From JBHHUI01 sp965248775 (GTDB lineage: Bacteria; Chloroflexota; Anaerolineae; Anaerolineales; JBHHUI01), in NCBI GenBank assembly GCA_965248775.1, contig OZ252150.1, positions 2,170,001 through 2,234,000 of the forward strand: a DNA stretch of 64,000 nucleotides, written 5' to 3'. This document shows, piece after piece, positions 61,127-64,000 of this stretch; position 1 is the stretch's first letter, and the number at the start of each line of letters is the position of its first letter. The position numbers were made by a program, and so were the translations under genes. The notes below the pieces were generated by a model. That model searched no databases, was not told the origin of the DNA, and was given only the letters and a program-made list of their open reading frames with translations.

Positions 61127-62350
61127 ATCAATATAATATCTTCAAGCATCAACGCTTTTTGCTTTCGATGGGCAGCAACGCCATCGATCACAAGAAGATG
61201 ATGCACGCGATTGAATTGTTCGGGACGAAAGTGGCGCCCGCCGTACGGAAGGAAATCGCCCGCCGAATTTAACTACCGGACAGGTATCGACGGCTTGTTC
61301 AGGGACAATGATACGAGGGCAGTGAGGGTCCAATAGATCAAATACGGCAGGTCATTTGATGAGAAGCTTGCACCCTTGAAATCTTACCGGGTTGGTTCCG
61401 GAATTCGGTTGTTCTCCGCAAGTGGCAACGTCAGCCAGGCACGAGTACCACGGCCCGCGCCCTCTGACTCCAGGCCGACCTCGCCACCCATCATCTCGAC
61501 CAGGCCACGCGTGATAGCCAGCCCCAGACCTGCGCCACCCTGCTTGCGAGAATAGGACCCATCAGCCTGCGAAAACTTGTCGAACGCGCTCGGCAGGAAC
61601 TCCGGCGCAATGCCCACCCCTGTGTCCATAATTTCTACCAATACGTATTCAAGGTCGAATGCGACTAGGGCGCGCACCGATACCTCGCCAGTATCGGTAA
61701 ACTTGATGGCGTTGCCCACCAGATTGATGAGCACTTGCCGCAGGCGCGCCGGGTCAACCCGCAGGTACAGATTAGGCGGGACGTCAAATTGAAGAGCCAG
61801 TTCTTTTTCATGGGCCTGTACGCCAATCCCTTTTTGCACTTTATCCAGCACATCGGCGAGCTGTACGCGCTCGAGCTTGCTTTCAATTTGTCCTGCTTCG
61901 ACTCTGGTAATATCGAGCACGTCGTTGACGACCCCAAGCAGATGGTTGGCGCTACCCAGCGCAGTTTGGACGAACTCGCGCTCCTCCGCAGGCGTTTCGC
62001 ACAGATCCTCGTCCACAATCTGCAGCAGGCCGATAATGCCAGTCAGGGGCGTGCGCAGTTCGTGGGAGGTATTTGCCAGGAATTCATCCTTGGCAAGATT
62101 GGCCATTTTTGCCGAAACCGCCAGCTCCTCCGCTTTTATGACAGCCTGGACGAGGTTTACGTTGGCGCTTTGCAACTCTTCTTCCTGCCGCTTACGCTCA
62201 GTTATGTCCTGCTCTGTTCCGAATGACTTGATAATCTCACCTTGTTCATCCAGCACAAGCTCACTCTGTAGATGCAAATGGCGTATGTGGCATTACCCTG
62301 GTTTAGTGGACAACGAGATAAGATAGATTCACAGATCAGGGAGGACCCAA

Positions 62351-62647
62351 ATGAGTACATACCGGAAGACATACACGCGCGAATTCAAGGTCGAAGCCGT
62401 TCGGTTATCGTATGATAGCGACACAGCGGTTGAGCAGCTTGCTTTGGATTTGGGAGTAAGTAGTAGCAGTCTGAATCGCTGGCGGGCTGAATACGCGGCT
62501 GATGGAGCGCAGGCATTTCCCGGAAAGGGAAAGCCGAAGGAGCGCGACCGCGAGCTGGCGGAGTTGAAGCGCGAATTGCACGTGGTGCGCCAGGAACGGG
62601 ACATCCTAAAAAAAGCCATGGCGGTGTTTGCGCGCGAGCAGAAGTGA
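62351..62647 (+). CDS. IS3-family transposase OrfA
   Basis: A 98-residue DNA-binding protein with a helix-turn-helix (RKTYTREFKVEAVRLSYDSD; ALDLGVSSSSLNRWRAEYAA) and a C-terminal leucine-zipper-like coiled coil (DRELAELKRELHVVRQERDI). It binds the element ends and, fused by frameshifting to OrfB, forms the transposase. ATG 62351 has GGGAGG upstream. Its stop overlaps the OrfB GTG start (GTGA). Confidence 0.91.
   Translation: MSTYRKTYTREFKVEAVRLSYDSDTAVEQLALDLGVSSSSLNRWRAEYAADGAQAFPGKGKPKERDRELAELKRELHVVRQERDILKKAMAVFAREQK
62608..62614 (+). promoter_or_regulatory. A7 slippery site for -1 frameshifting (OrfAB)
   Basis: Seven A residues sit in the OrfA zero frame as CT-A-AAA-AAA-G. A -1 shift here leads into an open frame continuous with OrfB, the usual way IS3 elements make OrfAB. 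Confidence 0.75.
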
Positions 62648-63507
62648 GATTTCGCTTCATTGACGAACACAAAGGCGAGTACAGCATCAGTCTGATGTGT
62701 CGGGTACTGCAAGTCACACGTAGCGGCTACTACGCCTGGCGCAAGCGGCCGGTCAGCCCGCGCGAGCAAGCCAGCCAGGCGTTGGGACGCGAGATCAGAG
62801 CGATCTTTGAGCAGCATCGCGGCGTCTATGGCTGTCCGCGCATTCACCGCGAACTACAGGACCGCGGCATCCGCTGCGGCCACAACCGGGTGGCCCGTCT
62901 GTTGCGCCTGCATGGCCTGCAAGCCCGACGCAAACGGAGCTACAAGGTGACAACCCAGTCGAAGCACAGCCTGCCCGTAGCGCCGAATTTGCTCGTTCAG
63001 GACTTCACGGCCACTGCGCCTAACGAAGTGTGGCTGGCCGACATCACTTACATTGCAACCAGTGAAGGTTGGCTCTATCTCGCAGCAGTCCTCGACCTGT
63101 ACTCGCGACGGATCGTCGGCTGGGCACTCGGCAAACGCTTGCGCCGCCAACTGACTTTGGATGCTTTGGAGATGGCTCTGCGTTCGCGAAAACCGCCGCC
63201 AGGTCTCATCCATCATTCTGACCGGGGGAGTCAGTACGCCAGCGCTGAGTATCAGGCGCTGCGCAAGCTTCATGACATCACGCCCAGTATGAGCCGAAGG
63301 GGAAACTGCTACGATAACGCCCCCATGGAGAGCTTCTTTGCCAGCCTGAAATCCGAGTGTGTATACCAGCAACTGTACGCCAGCCGGGCCGCTGCTCGCA
63401 CCAGCGTCTTTGACTATGTCGAAGTGTTTTACAATCGGCAACGGATGCATTCGGCCCTGGATTACATGAGCCCACATGCCTATGAACAATTACCTTTAGT
63501 GGCTTAA
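62644..63507 (+). CDS. IS3-family transposase OrfB (DDE integrase core)
   Basis: 287 residues. An N-terminal HTH_21-like part (HRGVYGCPRIHRELQDRGIR) is followed by the rve integrase core with the DDE triad in VWLADITYIATSEGWLYL, IHHSDRGSQYAS and NAPMESFFASLKSE. The C-terminal FYNRQRMHSALDYMSPHAYE is typical of the IS3/IS150 group. It is in the -1 frame relative to OrfA; its own start would be GTG 62644, but expression as OrfAB by frameshifting is likely. Confidence 0.93.
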   Translation: MRFRFIDEHKGEYSISLMCRVLQVTRSGYYAWRKRPVSPREQASQALGREIRAIFEQHRGVYGCPRIHRELQDRGIRCGHNRVARLLRLHGLQARRKRSYKVTTQSKHSLPVAPNLLVQDFTATAPNEVWLADITYIATSEGWLYLAAVLDLYSRRIVGWALGKRLRRQLTLDALEMALRSRKPPPGLIHHSDRGSQYASAEYQALRKLHDITPSMSRRGNCYDNAPMESFFASLKSECVYQQLYASRAAARTSVFDYVEVFYNRQRMHSALDYMSPHAYEQLPLVA

Positions 63508-64000
63508 CCAACTGTCCACTGAATCGGGGTAATACCAATGGGCTCTTCGAAGTAGAAGTTGAGAATGAATTTCGGCTTGCCATCTATCCTTATGGGAAAA
63601 GAATAGACTGAGTTATACCCTTCTTTTGCCGCTATCTCCCTCCATTGGAGAAAAATGTGTTGTTCAACAGGTCCTCCACTAACCGGGGCTCTTGCTTCTG
63701 GAAGGCAATTCCCGCCGGTCCCTCTCCCGATAAAATCGAGAATCCTTCACTGATCATCGCAGGGTAGCTCGCTGGAGCCCCGGAGGATTTTATCAATACG
63801 AGTTTTTCAGTTTCCTCTTCGAAAGCGAAGAGGCTGGTGAATCTTGAGTGGACGATCACATTGGAGGTCTCGGTGATTATTTCCAATACTTTGTCAACAC
63901 TCATATCGGGCGCATTGAGCTCGGCCGAAATTCTAAGCAACTCCGCAGACGCCGCCTCTGCCTGTTTGCGTTCGGTGATGTCCATCAGGCTCACCAACAC

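Larger units (their letters stand above)
59120..61272 (+). pseudogene. LLM-class flavin-dependent oxidoreductase, interrupted near its 3' end by an insertion sequence
   Basis: The family (luciferase-like) reduces or oxygenates substrates with FMN or F420. From ATG 59120 it reads FELGLYTFVDNG, GLDVFAIGEHHREEFLISSP, NIRLSTAVTVLSSDDPVRVF, GRAEMMAGRGSFIESFPLFG and LWVAVGGTPESVTRAA. At IIEKILYQ a 1062-bp element enters (from 60065). After the target duplication the frame resumes at 61132 (YNIFKHQRFLLSMGSN) and ends at TAA 61270-61272. Reconstructed length is 361 residues. Loss of the last 46 residues may disable it, although the truncated 315-residue form retains most of the barrel. Confidence 0.89.
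62292..63533 (+). mobile_element. IS3-family insertion sequence
   Basis: About 1242 bp. Ends: ATTACCCTGGTTTAGTGGAC at 62292 and the imperfect inverse (GTCCACTGAATCGGGGTAAT) ending 63533. No matching 3- or 4-bp target duplication is seen, in line with a deletion at the insertion site. Both transposase frames are intact. Confidence 0.88.
61384..64000 (-). pseudogene. Multi-domain sensor histidine kinase, cut by an IS3 element, frameshifted
   Basis: The gene enters from beyond the window. The upstream part (64000 to 63534) has the end of a PAS unit (SLMDITERKQAEAASAELLR) and a GAF domain (VHSRFTSLFAFEEETEKLVL). A one-base loss near 63645 shifts it (FFS to WREIAAKEGYNSVYSFP). The downstream part (62291 to 61384) has the tail of another PAS domain (LHLQSELVLDEQGEIIKSFG), the histidine box FLANTSHELRTPLTGIIG and the ATPase N, G1 and G2 boxes (LVGNAIKF; DTGVGIAP; GAGLGLAITRGLVEMMGG). 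The stretch between GAF and PAS tail is missing, so the insertion came with a deletion. Confidence 0.86.

Noticed and set aside
62292..63533. 3-bp target duplication of the IS3 element
   Set aside because: The flanks (GGC or GCA on the left, ACC or TAC on the right) do not match. A deletion at the site explains this better.
1..64000. TAG reassigned to an amino acid
   Set aside because: Intact genes such as the amidotransferase (4614-4616), the 118-residue protein (8595-8597) and DUF3179 (14006-14008) end in TAG at the expected place. Frameshifts in the same region also favour decay or error.
1..64000. tRNA genes, rRNA, CRISPR-Cas and retron or diversity-generating reverse transcriptase
   Set aside because: I looked for T-arm-like sequences, rRNA blocks, repeat arrays and RT motifs on both strands and saw none that held up.

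Overview
The window is probably from a Chloroflexota bacterium (Anaerolineae/Caldilineae-like). I base this on the gene families rather than on any marker gene: a COG1067-type Lon protease, a 920-residue MalT-like LuxR regulator beside a SARP-type regulator, an ABATE/CGNR zinc-finger protein, a DUF3179 lipoprotein, a ParB-fold protein with the Chloroflexota-type FVEDGNHR motif, and a beta-helix choice-of-anchor-Q protein. No rRNA, tRNA, CRISPR array or replication origin was recognised. The region is heavily rearranged: six insertion sequences from at least five families, and about thirteen broken genes.

Layout. 1-9.2 kb: a methylated-amine or betaine-type nitrogen cluster. It has a broken betaine-binding lipoprotein, a glutamine-synthetase-family gene (nonsense codon, frameshifts, and an IS4-superfamily element with a perfect 8-bp target duplication), the three-subunit glutamate-synthase-like set GlxB/C/D (MgsA/B/C), an FAD amine oxidase, a small unknown protein and an Lrp/AsnC regulator. 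9.4-17.3 kb: Lon-like protease, a heavy-metal-associated (HMA) protein, DUF3179 lipoprotein, a frameshifted methyltransferase coupled to a COG1964-type radical SAM enzyme, and the ABATE/CGNR regulator. 17.4-30 kb: small unknown genes, a glycoside-hydrolase-like lipoprotein, a decayed MFS transporter and a three-level nest of insertion sequences. 30-36 kb: MalT-like regulator and a decayed SARP/NB-ARC regulator. 36-44 kb: beta-helix surface protein, YCII protein, orphan CheC-like phosphatase, broken deazaflavin oxidoreductase, exported Pcm-like methyltransferase and a membrane spermidine-synthase-like protein.

44.9-51 kb is a phosphonate pathway: 2-oxoglutarate dioxygenase, PEP mutase fused to a nucleotidyltransferase-like domain, phosphonopyruvate decarboxylase, a separate nucleotidyltransferase and a CDP-alcohol phosphatidyltransferase. 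The order suggests a phosphonate activated with CTP and attached to a lipid or polyol. A convergent histidine phosphatase, a cysteine-synthase-like enzyme and a UBP zinc-finger protein follow. 52.6-58.1 kb holds a TetR regulator with a strong palindrome upstream, then two methyltransferases and a cation diffusion facilitator. An IS110-family gene now separates the regulator from that set.

The most unusual object is this IS110 transposase gene (53633-55217). Eight short palindromic insertions (21-109 bp, most containing ACCCAGT or ACTGGGT) interrupt it. Removing exactly these eight pieces (397 bp in total) leaves 1188 bp, a continuous 395-codon IS110 ORF with no other lesion. The same four sequence types occur in non-coding DNA at about 29.4, 30.1 and 44.3 kb, in both orientations and sometimes nested. 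They look like a family of very small mobile palindromes, and the clean ORF between them raises the question whether they are removed or bypassed during expression. 58.4-64 kb: an isoprenylcysteine-methyltransferase-like membrane protein, a flavin-dependent oxidoreductase cut by an insertion sequence, and a sensor kinase cut by an IS3 element.
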